A stretch of 64,000 bases of DNA from UBA2357 sp041916775 (GCA_041916775.1 JAYRYZ010000023.1:17769-81768); one strand, 5' to 3'. Numbered from the stretch's first letter, positions 45,527 to 54,090 are shown. The notes: generated from the letters alone by a model not told the origin. A program made the numbers and translations.

Positions 45527-45994
45527 TCAGCGCCGCATCAGTTCTTCGAGCAAGCCCTCGACCCCGTCCTCGCAGTAATCCAGCACCTTCTCGAAACCCG
45601 CCTCGCCGCCGTAATAGGGGTCGGGCACGTCGTCACGCCGGTGGGTGCGCGCGTAATGCATGAACATGCCGATCTTGCCGTGATAAACGGGGGGGCTCAG
45701 CTCGCGCATGAAGGCGAGATGCCCTTCGTCCATTGCCAGCAACAGGTCGAAGCGCTGGAAGTCCACCACCTCCAGCTTGCGCGCGCGCAGGGGAGAGAGG
45801 TCGTAGCCACGCTTCGCCGCTGTCTTGCGCGTGCGCGGGTCCGGTTGTTCGCCGACGTGGTAGCCGTGCGTGCCGGCCGAGTCGACCTCGATCGCATGCT
45901 GCAGGCCGCGCTGCATGAGTTGATGCAGGGCCACACCTTCCGCCGTCGGTGAACGGCAGATGTTGCCCGTGCAGACGAATAGCACCCGTTTCAC
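45527..45994 (-). CDS. low-molecular-weight protein tyrosine phosphatase
   Basis: The 155-residue enzyme has the P-loop CTGNICRS at the N-terminus with nucleophile Cys8, and the general-acid Asp in DPYYGG. In bacteria such proteins often act on tyrosine kinases that control polysaccharide export, but no such genes are adjacent. The GTG at 45994 is chosen because AAGGAGG lies five bases upstream and it starts exactly at the family N-terminus; an open extension to 46126 overlaps the uvrB end. The 80 bp before rne's stop show no clear terminator. Confidence 0.92.
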   Translation of the reverse strand: MKRVLFVCTGNICRSPTAEGVALHQLMQRGLQHAIEVDSAGTHGYHVGEQPDPRTRKTAAKRGYDLSPLRARKLEVVDFQRFDLLLAMDEGHLAFMRELSPPVYHGKIGMFMHYARTHRRDDVPDPYYGGEAGFEKVLDYCEDGVEGLLEELMRR

Positions 45995-46122
45995 ATCCCC
46001 CTCCTTCTGTCTTTCTGCTCTGCCCGGGTGCGCGCGCGATGTTGCACCGCCCCTGGTCTCATCGAGTCCGCGCCGCGGCGCGAACAGCCCTTTCAGGTAA
46101 GCCTTCAGCCCCTGCCCTTTCA

Positions 46123-48183
46123 TCATACGCTTCCGTGTTGATCGGCACCGAAGGCGCGCGCGCGCAGGCGGAAGAGTTCATCCCGCGCGGCAGCCGCCTT
46201 CTCGAACTCGAGGTTGCGAGCATGTTCCTGCATCTCCTTCTCGAGCTTCTTGATCGCCTTCGCAAGCGCCTTCTCGTCCATCACCGCGTAGTCGGCGGCT
46301 GCAGGCTCGGCCGCGGCGCGGGCGAGCAGCCCGTCATCGCTGCCATACACGCCATCGATGATGTCCTTGATCCGCTTGGTCACGGTCTTGGGCACGATGC
46401 CGTTGATCTCGTTGAAGGTGATCTGCTTGTTGCGGCGGCGCTCGGTCTCGTCCATCGCCGCCTTCATCGAGCGCGTGACCACGTCGGCGTAGAGGATGGC
46501 CTTGCCGTTGATGTGTCGCGCCGCGCGGCCAATGGTCTGGATGAGCGAGCGCTCGGAGCGCAGGAAGCCCTCCTTGTCGGCATCCAGGATCGCCACCAGC
46601 GACACCTCTGGGATGTCGATGCCCTCGCGCAGCAGGTTGATGCCCACCAGCACGTCGAACTCGCCGAGGCGCAGATCGCGAATGATCTCGACCCGCTCGA
46701 CCGTGTCGATGTCGGAGTGCAGGTAGCGCACCTTGAGCCCGTTCTCGATCAGGTAGTCGGTGAGATCCTCCGCCATGCGCTTCGTGAGCGTCGTCACCAG
46801 GATACGCTCACCCGCTGCGACCCGTTGCTTGGCCTGCCACAGCAGGTCATCCACCTGCGTGCTCGCCGGCCTGACCTCCACCTCGGGGTCGATCAGCCCG
46901 GTGGGTCGCACCACCTGCTCGACGATCTGGCCCTGGTGTTCGTTCTCGTAGGTCGAGGGCGTGGCCGACACGAACACCGTCTGCGGCATCAGGCGCTCGA
47001 ACTCCTCGAAGCGCAGCGGCCGGTTGTCCAGCGCCGAGGGCAGGCGGAAGCCGTACTCCACCAGATTCTCCTTGCGCGCGCGGTCGCCCTTGTACATGCC
47101 ACCCACCTGCGGGATCGTCACGTGCGACTCATCCACGAACAGCAATGCGTCCGCCGGCAGGTAGTCGATGAGCGTCGGCGGCGGCTCGCCCGGCCCGCGC
47201 CCGGAGAGGTGGCGGGAGTAGTTCTCGATGCCCTTGCAGAAGCCCATCTCGTTGAGCATCTCGAGGTCGAAGCGGGTGCGCTGCTCGATGCGCTGCGCCT
47301 CGACGAGCTTGCCGGCGCGCTGGAAGACCTCGATGCGTTCGCGCAGCTCGTCCTTGATCGCCTCGATCGCCTCCAGCACCGTCGCACGCGGTGTCACGTA
47401 GTGGCTGGAGGGGTACACGGTGAAGCGCACCAGCTTGTGCCTGAGGTGGCCGGTGAGCGGGTCGAACAGGGTGAGGTGCTCGATCTCGTCGTCGAACATC
47501 TCCACCCGCACTGCGAGTTCGGCGTTTTCCGCCGGGAAGATGTCGATCACGTCGCCGCGTACGCGGAAGGTGCCACGCTTGAAGTCGATGTCCGAGCGGG
47601 TGTACTGCATCGCCACCAGACGCTGCACCAGGTCGCGGTGCGCCATGCGCTCACCCTCGCGAAGGTGCAGCACCATCGCATGGTAGTCCACCGGGTCGCC
47701 GATGCCGTAGATGCACGACACGGTGCCGACGATGACCACGTCGCGCCGCTCCATCAAGCTCTTGGTCGCCGACAGGCGCATCTGCTCGATATGCTCGTTG
47801 ATCGATGAATCCTTCTCGATGAAGAGGTCGCGCGAGGGCACATAGGCCTCAGGCTGGTAATAGTCGTAGTAGGAGACGAAGTACTCGACCGCATTCTCGG
47901 GCAGAAACTCGCGGAACTCGGAGTACAGCTGCGCCGCCAGCGTCTTGTTCGGCGCCAGCACCAATGCCGGCCGGCCGCAGCGGGCGATGACGTTGGCCAT
48001 GGTGTAGGTCTTGCCCGAGCCGGTCACCCCGAGCAGGGTCTGGAACATCAGCCCGTCCTCCATGCCCTCGACCAGCTTCGCGATCGCCTCCGGCTGGTCG
48101 CCCGCGGGCGGAAACGGCTGGTGCAGCCGGAACGGACTACCCTCGAAGCTCACCACCGCCTGGCTTGGACTGGAACTTGTCAT
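46123..48183 (-). CDS. uvrB: excinuclease ABC subunit B
   Basis: UvrB is the damage-verifying helicase-like subunit of nucleotide excision repair. The 686-residue protein has Walker A GVTGSGKT (52-59), the beta-hairpin region (SYYDYYQPEAYVP) and a DEAD-like box in LFVDESHVTIPQ. Helicase motif VI region QTIGRAARH and a C-terminal UVR domain (KAIKKLEKEMQEHARNLEF) that docks UvrC complete it. It is divergent from the aminotransferase gene; the 198-bp spacer 48184-48381 has a TAGAAT-like -10 but no convincing -35. Confidence 0.97.
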   Translation of the reverse strand: MTSSSPSQAVVSFEGSPFRLHQPFPPAGDQPEAIAKLVEGMEDGLMFQTLLGVTGSGKTYTMANVIARCGRPALVLAPNKTLAAQLYSEFREFLPENAVEYFVSYYDYYQPEAYVPSRDLFIEKDSSINEHIEQMRLSATKSLMERRDVVIVGTVSCIYGIGDPVDYHAMVLHLREGERMAHRDLVQRLVAMQYTRSDIDFKRGTFRVRGDVIDIFPAENAELAVRVEMFDDEIEHLTLFDPLTGHLRHKLVRFTVYPSSHYVTPRATVLEAIEAIKDELRERIEVFQRAGKLVEAQRIEQRTRFDLEMLNEMGFCKGIENYSRHLSGRGPGEPPPTLIDYLPADALLFVDESHVTIPQVGGMYKGDRARKENLVEYGFRLPSALDNRPLRFEEFERLMPQTVFVSATPSTYENEHQGQIVEQVVRPTGLIDPEVEVRPASTQVDDLLWQAKQRVAAGERILVTTLTKRMAEDLTDYLIENGLKVRYLHSDIDTVERVEIIRDLRLGEFDVLVGINLLREGIDIPEVSLVAILDADKEGFLRSERSLIQTIGRAARHINGKAILYADVVTRSMKAAMDETERRRNKQITFNEINGIVPKTVTKRIKDIIDGVYGSDDGLLARAAAEPAAADYAVMDEKALAKAIKKLEKEMQEHARNLEFEKAAAARDELFRLRARAFGADQHGSV

Positions 48184-48381
48184 GCTAGAATTTCCGCTTT
48201 GTTTTCGGCTTCATCGTGGTGCATGACGCACCCATCTGTGCGCACCCTTCCGTGCCCCACGCCGCCGATGCAAAGTCCTGATTATTTCGCAAAACCCGGC
48301 ACAAGGCACGCAGCTTGGATCGCACCCGCGCGGTCCGGCAACACGGTCCCCGGTGCCGCAGCCACCACCCTTGGAGTCAAC

Positions 48382-49590
48382 ATGTCCGCCTCAATCTTCG
48401 CCGCCGTCGAAATGGCCCCCCGCGACCCGATCCTCGGTCTCAACGAAGCCTACAACGCCGACACCCGCAGCGAGAAAGTGAACCTCGGTGTCGGCGTCTA
48501 CTACGACGACAACGGCAAGATTCCCCTGCTGGCCGCGGTGAAGGCGGCCGAGAAAGCGCGCCTCGAGGCCATGCCGGCACGCGGCTACCAGCCCATCGAG
48601 GGCCTGGCCGCCTACAACAATGCGGTGCAGAACCTGCTGCTCGGCAAGGACTCGCCGCTCATCGCCAACGGCCAGGTCGTGACCATCGAGGCCCTGGGCG
48701 GCACCGGTGCGCTCAAGGTCGGCGCCGACTACCTGAAGCGCCTCGTGCCCGGCGCCACGGTCTACATCTCCGACCCGAGCTGGGAGAACCACCGCGCCCT
48801 GTTCGAATCCGCCGGCTTCCCGGTCGAAAACTACCCGTACTACGACGCCACCACCCGCGGCGTTGATTTCGCCGCGATGAAGGCCAAGCTCGACAGCCTG
48901 CCCGCCGGCTCCATCATCGTGCTGCACGCCTGCTGCCACAACCCCACCGGCGCCGACCTCTCGGACGCGCAATGGGACGACGTGGTCGCCAGCTGCCGCG
49001 ACCGTGGCCTGATCCCCTTCCTCGACATGGCCTACCAGGGCTTCGCCGACGGCATCGACGCCGATGCCGTCGCAGTGCGCGCCTTCTCCGGTAGCGGTCT
49101 GCAGTTCTTCGTCTCCAGCTCGTTCTCCAAGAGCTTCTCGCTCTATGGCGAACGCGTCGGCGCGCTTTCCATCGTCACCGCCGCCAAGGACGAGGCCGCC
49201 CGTGTGCTGTCGCAGGTCAAGCGCGTGATCCGCACCAACTACTCCAACCCCCCGACCCACGGCGGCGCGGTCGTCGCCACCGTGCTGAACTCGCCCGAGC
49301 TGCGCCAGATGTGGGAAGACGAACTCGCCGGCATGCGCGTGCGCATCCGCGAAATGCGCACCGGCCTCGTCGATGCACTCAAGGCCGCCGGTGTCGCGCA
49401 GGACTTCTCGTTCGTGATCAAGCAGCGCGGCATGTTCTCCTACACCGGCCTCACTGCCGCCCAAGTCGAAGTGCTGAAGTCCGACTTCGGCATCTACGCC
49501 GTCTCCACCGGCCGCATCTGCCTCGCCGCGCTCAACAGCAAGAACCTCGGCTACGTCGCCACGGCAATCGCCGCCGTGGTCGGCAAGTAA
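48382..49590 (+). CDS. aromatic/aspartate aminotransferase (class I, PLP)
   Basis: The 402-residue class I aminotransferase interconverts aspartate or aromatic amino acids with 2-oxoglutarate. It has the LNLGVGVYYD-type start (KVNLGVGVYYDDNGKIPLL), HACCHNPTGADLS and FLDMAYQGFADG. The PLP Lys is residue 250 in SSSFSKSFSLYGERVG, and the substrate-binding Arg lies in STGRICLA. AspC and TyrB cannot be told apart with certainty from sequence alone. The ATG has TTGGAG nine bases upstream. The gene ends 25 bp before the tRNA-Asn promoter. Confidence 0.93.
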   Translation: MSASIFAAVEMAPRDPILGLNEAYNADTRSEKVNLGVGVYYDDNGKIPLLAAVKAAEKARLEAMPARGYQPIEGLAAYNNAVQNLLLGKDSPLIANGQVVTIEALGGTGALKVGADYLKRLVPGATVYISDPSWENHRALFESAGFPVENYPYYDATTRGVDFAAMKAKLDSLPAGSIIVLHACCHNPTGADLSDAQWDDVVASCRDRGLIPFLDMAYQGFADGIDADAVAVRAFSGSGLQFFVSSSFSKSFSLYGERVGALSIVTAAKDEAARVLSQVKRVIRTNYSNPPTHGGAVVATVLNSPELRQMWEDELAGMRVRIREMRTGLVDALKAAGVAQDFSFVIKQRGMFSYTGLTAAQVEVLKSDFGIYAVSTGRICLAALNSKNLGYVATAIAAVVGK

Positions 49591-49614
49591 GCATCGCAAC
49601 ATGGCCGCAAAGTA

Positions 49615-49643
49615 TTGACGACACGCCGCGCCTCCCCTAGAAT
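49615..49643 (+). promoter_or_regulatory. promoter of the tRNA-Asn genes
   Basis: TTGACG (49615-49620), exactly 17 bp and TAGAAT (49638-49643) lie 12 bp before the first tRNA-Asn. The spacer and downstream bases are G+C rich. Confidence 0.75.
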
Positions 49644-49655
49644 GCGCGGCTCAAT

Positions 49656-49731
49656 TCCTCGATAGCTCAGTCGGTAGAGCGCCGGACTGTTAATCCGTAG
49701 GTCCCTGGTTCGAGCCCAGGTCGGGGAGCCA
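49656..49731 (+). tRNA. tRNA-Asn (GTT), copy 1
   Basis: It begins TCCTCGATAGCTCAGTCGG, has anticodon GTT in GACTGTTAATC and T arm GGTTCGAGCCC, and encodes CCA. It is 76 nt and identical to the second copy. Confidence 0.97.
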
Positions 49732-49786
49732 AGTTTCAAGAAGCGCGCGCATCGGCGCATGCGGCAACACACAATCAGAGCACCAT

Positions 49787-49862
49787 TCCTCGATAGCTCA
49801 GTCGGTAGAGCGCCGGACTGTTAATCCGTAGGTCCCTGGTTCGAGCCCAGGTCGGGGAGCCA
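49787..49862 (+). tRNA. tRNA-Asn (GTT), copy 2; probable integration site
   Basis: Identical to copy 1, 55 bp downstream. Gene content changes from conserved core to mobile-element genes right after its 3' end, and a tyrosine integrase lies 8.7 kb further on. Its 3' part is therefore the likely attachment site. I find no repeat of that 3' end later in the window, so the other junction is not visible. Confidence 0.95.
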
Positions 49863-49874
49863 AAAAAGGCGAAG

Positions 49875-49900
49875 AAGCCACCCAATGCGGTGGCTTTTTT
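49875..49900 (+). terminator. terminator after tRNA-Asn
   Basis: The stem AAGCCACC (49875-49882), a six-base loop and GGTGGCTT (49889-49896) are followed by a run of T to 49900, twelve bases beyond the second tRNA-Asn. Confidence 0.85.
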
Positions 49901-50186
49901 GCGTCCATCATTTCCGTATCGCCGAACCATTGCACGCGCCGAATCGGCACCTCAAAGGCCACTCGGGCTCGCATTGGTTCGATGTCGAAGACCGATACGG
50001 ACGGCTGGCAGATGCAGAGCCAGAACGGCCGATACGCACGTTTTCCAGCTCGGCATTGCGGTTCGGCAGGTTCGTTCCTCCTGCGGTTTGAGAGCCTGTT
50101 GTGGGGGCTTTGGGTGGCCTTCCTGGGCATCAGGACGGTGGTCGTTGCAGGCTACGCTTCATCCTGACGGATCTTGCCCCCTCGCT

Positions 50187-50429
50187 TCACTCCATCCAAT
50201 CCCGGATGACGTCCTCCTGTGCGGACGTGACGTCGTTCGCTGGCCAGTCCCGGCACTTGATCATCGTCAACGTTGCTGCAGATTTCTCGTCACCGTCGAG
50301 TGCGTCCGTGAGGTTCTTGGCGTCTCTATGACTTTCGTTGTATATCAAAGCGACTGCCTGGCTGTTACGATTTAAGTAGCGACAACCGTGTTCTGTGTTA
50401 AGTACCCCGCACCAATTACCCCAAAGCAC
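50187..50429 (-). CDS. possible small ORF or gene remnant
   Basis: The surrounding stretch 49901-50520 has no clear gene. The best candidate is this 80-codon minus-strand frame from a GTG, without a good SD. It contains a protein-like segment (LTDALDGDEKSAATLTMIK, then CRDWPANDVTSAQEDVIRDW). No family is recognised. It may be a decayed gene left by an earlier insertion. A 9-bp inverted pair TCCGTATCG/CGATACGGA (49913-49921 and 49993-50001) also lies in this gap. Confidence 0.22.
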   Translation of the reverse strand: MLWGNWCGVLNTEHGCRYLNRNSQAVALIYNESHRDAKNLTDALDGDEKSAATLTMIKCRDWPANDVTSAQEDVIRDWME

Positions 50430-50520
50430 GCAATCGCCACATCAGCTCAAGGACTTCAAATACATGCGACGATAACGCAGGCCTTGAATTTATTGGACTC
50501 AAGCTAGGACGATATCAAAA

Positions 50521-50862
50521 ATGATCGTGCAAGCTATAAATTTAATCACCGTGTCAATTATAGTTTTCTGCGGCTTTTTTGTAGCAAGCAAATTAATACA
50601 CATTATAAAAATAAAGCGAACCTGCAAAGACGTCTCTGAAGTAGCTGAAGATATTGCAGCAGCCTCGAGGATCGCAGCTGCCGTAGCCACGTTCGCGGCT
50701 TGGGCAATTACCCCAGCAGGAATATTTTCCTTCTTGATCTCACCACCAACAGCAACAGTGATTGCACCAATTGTAATTGCATTTGCGACAGCAGCGACTG
50801 CCTTATCCGCACTATCAAAGCTCTACACCAAGAGAGCTCTATCAAAAGAAGAGCAAGTATAG
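50521..50862 (+). CDS. small AT-rich membrane protein, unrecognised
   Basis: The 113-residue product has an N-terminal membrane segment (about 6-27, INLITVSIIVFCGFFVAS) and a short basic and acidic stretch (28-48). A long hydrophobic region then probably forms two more membrane passes (about 49-68 and 75-98). No family is recognised. Base composition is far more AT-rich than the core genes, a sign of recent transfer. AGGA lies about 11 bases before the ATG. A role as a small membrane effector is only possible. Confidence 0.55.
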   Translation: MIVQAINLITVSIIVFCGFFVASKLIHIIKIKRTCKDVSEVAEDIAAASRIAAAVATFAAWAITPAGIFSFLISPPTATVIAPIVIAFATAATALSALSKLYTKRALSKEEQV

Positions 50863-50936
50863 CTATTTGAAACGCCAAATTTCAGGCCCCAAACTAAACT
50901 AGCACCCTTCATGAATTTTCTCTAAGCTCTATAACC

Positions 50937-51323
50937 ATGTCAAATAAATTAAAGATTTTGTCGATTCTACTCCTCTCTCCTACATTAGTTGCATGGTCAT
51001 TCTTTGGTAGTCCTAAAATTGAGGTTGACTGCCAAATTAACGGGAGAGGATCTGGCCGATGCACATTCACAAATACAGGGGATGGATCTGGCAAGGAATG
51101 CGGGCGAGTCGTGCTAATCAACACGAAACTGATGGAAGAGGAGAAAAGCAGACCATCAAACATAATTAGCTTTAGCACGGGCGACTACAAGAAGGAGTCT
51201 CGCACGATCTGCTCAGGGTCGGTCGAACCATCTTCAACAGTAGCGATTGATGTCTCGATCCCTGATAGCGAAAAGTTGTGTCCAAGCTCATCACTCTGCA
51301 GATATAGTTGGGAGAAAGACTAA
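50937..51323 (+). CDS. AT-rich predicted secreted protein with six cysteines
   Basis: The 128-residue product starts MSNKLKILSILLLSPTLVAW, a plausible signal peptide, followed by a mature part with six Cys (32, 42, 55, 92, 115, 121). These could form three disulfides in the periplasm or outside the cell. Gly/Ser-rich loops and beta-type strands dominate. No family is recognised. It lies 74 bp after the small membrane protein and shares its AT-rich composition, so both may have arrived as one cargo unit. A strong terminator follows at 51397. Confidence 0.5.
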   Translation: MSNKLKILSILLLSPTLVAWSFFGSPKIEVDCQINGRGSGRCTFTNTGDGSGKECGRVVLINTKLMEEEKSRPSNIISFSTGDYKKESRTICSGSVEPSSTVAIDVSIPDSEKLCPSSSLCRYSWEKD

Positions 51324-51396
51324 TCGCCCTGTCCTCACATTCAATTAATTTTTTGATCAGTACATTTACTTGATTTAAATTTGTTAGCACCCTACC

Positions 51397-51429
51397 GCCC
51401 CACCTGGTTCGCCTCGTGGGGCTTTTTTT
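51397..51429 (+). terminator. intrinsic terminator after the AT-rich pair
   Basis: GCCCCAC (51397-51403), a 12-base loop and GTGGGGC (51416-51422) are followed by seven T. It separates the AT-rich cargo from the next ORF. Confidence 0.85.
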
Positions 51430-51453
51430 CGTCCACCGCAAGGAGCAATCACC

Positions 51454-51882
51454 ATGACCACCCAACTCCTCCCACTCCATCTACACACATCCCAACAACA
51501 CTCATCAGCTGCAATCGAAGCCCCCTTTCTCTCCGATTTGATCCAGCAGCGATTCGACGCGCTGTGTTGCGACGAGGAGTACGACCCGGATATTCACGGC
51601 CTCATCTTCCTCGTTGAGCCCGGCGACTGCATTACCGACGTCGAACGTATTTCCGGTTGCCCCATCACCTACGATCCCTTCACATCAGCACGATTCGGTG
51701 ATCCCGGTTTCGCGCCTCTCTTCGAGTTGCTGGAGGAGCATGACTTCTGTTTCGAGATGGTGTTCGTTCCAGGCGACGGGGACTTCGGCATCGTGATCTT
51801 CATTCCGAAGACGGAGGACATCGATCCGGACCTGCTTGCGTTCTGCGAAGCCTATGCCGTCCCAGCTGAGGAGGCGTCATGA
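51454..51882 (+). CDS. acidic hypothetical protein
   Basis: The 142-residue acidic protein is not recognised. After a low-complexity His/Gln/Ser start (about 1-20), a globular part follows with CDEEYDPDIHGLIFLVEPGD, FAPLFELLEEHDFCFEMVF and FGIVIFIPKTEDIDPDLL. This alternation of strands and helices suggests a small alpha/beta fold. AAGGAG lies ten bases before the ATG. Its GC content returns to that of the host, unlike the preceding two genes. Confidence 0.6.
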   Translation: MTTQLLPLHLHTSQQHSSAAIEAPFLSDLIQQRFDALCCDEEYDPDIHGLIFLVEPGDCITDVERISGCPITYDPFTSARFGDPGFAPLFELLEEHDFCFEMVFVPGDGDFGIVIFIPKTEDIDPDLLAFCEAYAVPAEEAS

Positions 51883-51977
51883 ACCGGCACGGATTTCGGC
51901 GCATACGCAGGTTGAAGCATCACCCTCAAGCAACGCATCCAGCCAACCCTCCCACATACGCACCAAGTCCCACCCCA

Positions 51978-52005
51978 GAAGCTACCCTGATCCGGTGGCT
52001 TCTTT
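51978..52005 (+). terminator. hairpin before the 52024 ORF
   Basis: GAAGCTACC (51978-51986) pairs with GGTGGCTTC (51994-52002) with one G-T wobble, followed by TTT. It probably ends the upstream transcript or insulates the next ORF. Confidence 0.55.
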
Positions 52006-52023
52006 CATTTCAGGAGTCCATCA

Positions 52024-52407
52024 ATGACAACACCCAGTCCAACACCATCCCGTCCAACATCACCCCGCAATCCTCTTGTCGCTGACCTGGTGCGGCGGCT
52101 CAGCACCGATCTGCGTGACGACTACGAAGAACGTGCCGCCATCATGGAGTTCGATGGATCGCTGACTAGGGATCATGCTGAGGCTCTGGCCCTGCTCGAT
52201 GTGATTCACCGACACCCGGATGCACTCCTTGGGCTTTCCATGCTGCGGGTGATCCAGCGCGGGAAAGTCAGGTTCGTCATTACCAAGGACGCCGAATCAA
52301 CCCGTCGTGCATTGCTGTCTGTGGGCTGTCACGTTTCCCTGCCCCTCCCTCTGCAACAGACCTTCCAGCATGCGTTCAATGGCTGGGCCTGGTTGTCAGA
52401 GGACTGA
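52024..52407 (+). CDS. hypothetical protein with an ERAAIMEFDG motif
   Basis: The 127-residue product has a Pro/Ser/Thr-rich start (1-18) and a helical middle containing DYEERAAIMEFDGSLTRDHA. I recall similar E-R-A-A-I-x-E-F/Y-D-G segments from mobile-element helicase or primase tails; this is recollection, not a search result. The last part (GKVRFVITKDAESTRRALL) looks like an alpha/beta domain. CAGGAG lies eight bases before the ATG. Function is unknown. Confidence 0.6.
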   Translation: MTTPSPTPSRPTSPRNPLVADLVRRLSTDLRDDYEERAAIMEFDGSLTRDHAEALALLDVIHRHPDALLGLSMLRVIQRGKVRFVITKDAESTRRALLSVGCHVSLPLPLQQTFQHAFNGWAWLSED

Positions 52408-52536
52408 TACGTGACGTCCTTTGCATGAAGTCGTCTGCGCAGAACCCAGCATCTTATTTGATTACCCGAAAGGGATTCATCCAGGTCCATCCTCGTTGTT
52501 CCGTACATCAACCAAGTCACCCATAGGAGTATCGCC

Positions 52537-53148
52537 ATGCACGTTCAGCACGATCACATCCAGAATGATCAAATCCAGACCGATCACGACATCAGCAACA
52601 ATCATCCCATCGTCCGCATCCTGAAGGAAGCGTCATGCCCCTCCCTGACGGGGCGTTCCACCCTGACCTACCACGTCGGCTGCATCGACAATGCGGTCCA
52701 GTTGCGCATCTTCCGCAATACCGGGAGCGGCTACTTCAGCCAGGAGTGGATTCCGTTCGAGCGGATCACCGATGCACTGGATAGCGTCGCCGCCCTGACC
52801 TCCAGCACCCTGAAGCCGATCTTCACCGGCAAGTCAGTGAATACGGCCGGGTTCGTCATGGCTGTGTTGAAGGACGTGGGACTGATCACGCCCACGACTG
52901 GCAATCAGCGGAGTTACCAGGCCACAGACGACGACAGCTTCATCAACGAAGTGCAGGCGTTGATTGCGTCCGGTGTGTCGCTGGTGATCGAGGAACCGAA
53001 GAAGCCTGCCAAGAAGCCGCTCTCCAGCAAGAAGACGGAAACCGGCACGGAAATGAAGGGGACAGAAGCGGCGAAGGATGTGTCGGCGGTGCCATCCGCT
53101 TCCGCCACAAAGAAGGGCACCCTCAAGCTGAAGAACCGCAAGCAATAG
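52537..53148 (+). CDS. hypothetical mobile-element protein with basic tail
   Basis: The 203-residue protein has a globular N-terminal two-thirds (IVRILKEASCPSLTGRSTLT, LRIFRNTGSGYFSQEWIPF, AGFVMAVLKDVGLI). A Lys/Ser/Ala-rich low-complexity tail follows (about 155-203), possibly for nucleic-acid binding. I do not recognise a named family. AGGAG lies seven bases before the ATG. It stands alone, with a small hairpin at 53214-53229 about 65 bp after its stop. Confidence 0.6.
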   Translation: MHVQHDHIQNDQIQTDHDISNNHPIVRILKEASCPSLTGRSTLTYHVGCIDNAVQLRIFRNTGSGYFSQEWIPFERITDALDSVAALTSSTLKPIFTGKSVNTAGFVMAVLKDVGLITPTTGNQRSYQATDDDSFINEVQALIASGVSLVIEEPKKPAKKPLSSKKTETGTEMKGTEAAKDVSAVPSASATKKGTLKLKNRKQ

Positions 53149-53213
53149 GCACTGGTTCTGACCGCTGGACTCTGTTTCCAGCACTCAGCCGCAAATCCTT
53201 CTCGTAAGCCCAA

Positions 53214-53229
53214 GAAACCCAAGGGTTTC
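53214..53229 (+). terminator. short hairpin downstream of the 52537 ORF
   Basis: GAAACCC (53214-53220) and GGGTTTC (53223-53229) form a stem with a two-base spacer followed by a C/T-rich tract. It is a weak terminator candidate. The rest of 53149-53409 shows nothing else. Confidence 0.35.
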
Positions 53230-53409
53230 CTTCTCTGTGTGTTCGTTGTCGGTGCAATGCCGACCTATGGCCGAACCCTCTTCCAACCTTAGCAACACAC
53301 GTCAGTGCAGCAACACGCCTCAGAACACTACCCATCCACCCTTCCCTCGTGTTCCTCGTTCCAGCAGTACCCACCGTTCCAGTACGACCGATCCATCTCA
53401 GGAGCCCGG

Positions 53410-53589
53410 ATGACTTCGATTGCCATCGCTATTGCCTTGACCACGCTCGTGTTCTTTCTCTTTCCCGCAACCCGCATCTTCAGCGCCATCGGAACCTTGG
53501 TGCTGGCTTTCCTGTTCCCAATGGCCTTCGCCGTGATCGCAGCAATCGCAGTCACTGGCTTCGCCTACTACCACTTCAACAAACTCTGA
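53410..53589 (+). CDS. 59-residue two-pass membrane protein
   Basis: From the ATG at 53410 (AGGAG five bases upstream) the product is 59 residues, beginning MTSIAIAIALTTLVFFLFP. It is almost wholly hydrophobic, with two membrane segments (about 2-21 and 25-52) and the tail YYHFNKL. An in-frame upstream extension lacks an SD and looks non-coding. No family is recognised; a holin-like or small inner-membrane role is possible. Confidence 0.5.
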   Translation: MTSIAIAIALTTLVFFLFPATRIFSAIGTLVLAFLFPMAFAVIAAIAVTGFAYYHFNKL

Positions 53590-53709
53590 AACGGATACGG
53601 TCACTGACGCCGACGCAGATCGCTGTATCCCTGTTCTTCGTCCTTGTCGTCTTTGTCGTCTTCCTGTTCGTCGTCCTTTACGCATTCCATTTACATCAAG
53701 GAGCCCACC

Positions 53710-53868
53710 ATGACTCATCTGAACCCTGTGCAAGAAGCTGTCGATCGCATCCTGGATCTCGATCTGCCTGACGAGATCTTCGCGGAAGCACTGGCAGCGC
53801 AGTTGGAGTACCTGCTTGGCGAGCAGACTGCAGGAGACTTCATCGATCCAAACAGCGAGCTGCACTAG
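53710..53868 (+). CDS. 52-residue acidic protein
   Basis: From the ATG at 53710, with AAGGAG eight bases upstream, the product is 52 residues, opening MTHLNPVQEAVDRILDLDLP and ending with an acidic helix-rich stretch (LAAQLEYLLGEQTAGDFIDP). It carries the same leader type as its neighbours, so it is probably expressed. The function is unknown. Confidence 0.5.
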   Translation: MTHLNPVQEAVDRILDLDLPDEIFAEALAAQLEYLLGEQTAGDFIDPNSELH

Positions 53869-53886
53869 CCACAGGAAGTAGCACCA

Positions 53887-54090
53887 GCGTCTCGCAACAC
53901 CGCATCACTCACCGCATCACCCGCAGCTGCGCCTCTCCAGCTTCATCTCCCTGCCTCATCCATCCAGCGTCACCTCCCCGCTTCGTCCTGCTCCGTCCTG
54001 CGTCACTCACATCCCGCGTCATCCACACCAGCGTCATCCAGATCTGCGTCACATCCATCAGCGTCACGTCCATCGACGTCATCCGTCCGC
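53887..54090. repeat. degenerate direct-repeat array with a 15-bp core period
   Basis: GCGTCA occurs at 54000, 54016, 54031, 54046 and 54061 with ACGTCA at 54076, so the period is 15-16 bp. The consensus is roughly GCGTCATCCACATCA. Looser copies (GCATCA, GCTTCA, GCCTCA, GCGTCA) spaced 12-17 bp extend back to about 53887. The array fills most of the 388-bp gap before klcA. It resembles iterons; read on the minus strand it would encode a five-residue repeat. No CRISPR-like unique spacers are present. Confidence 0.75.

Noticed and set aside
49656..49862. first tRNA-Asn copy as an attL/attR pair enclosing a tiny element
   Set aside because: The two full tRNA genes are identical and only 55 bp apart with nothing between them; ordinary tandem duplication explains this better.
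51879..52085. 68-codon ORF overlapping the stop of the 51454 gene
   Set aside because: It has an ATGA overlap but runs through a terminator-like hairpin and into the next gene's start, and is Pro/His/Ser-rich without a recognisable fold.
53887..54090. CRISPR array
   Set aside because: Units are 15 bp, contiguous and degenerate, without unique spacers of constant length, and no cas genes are present.
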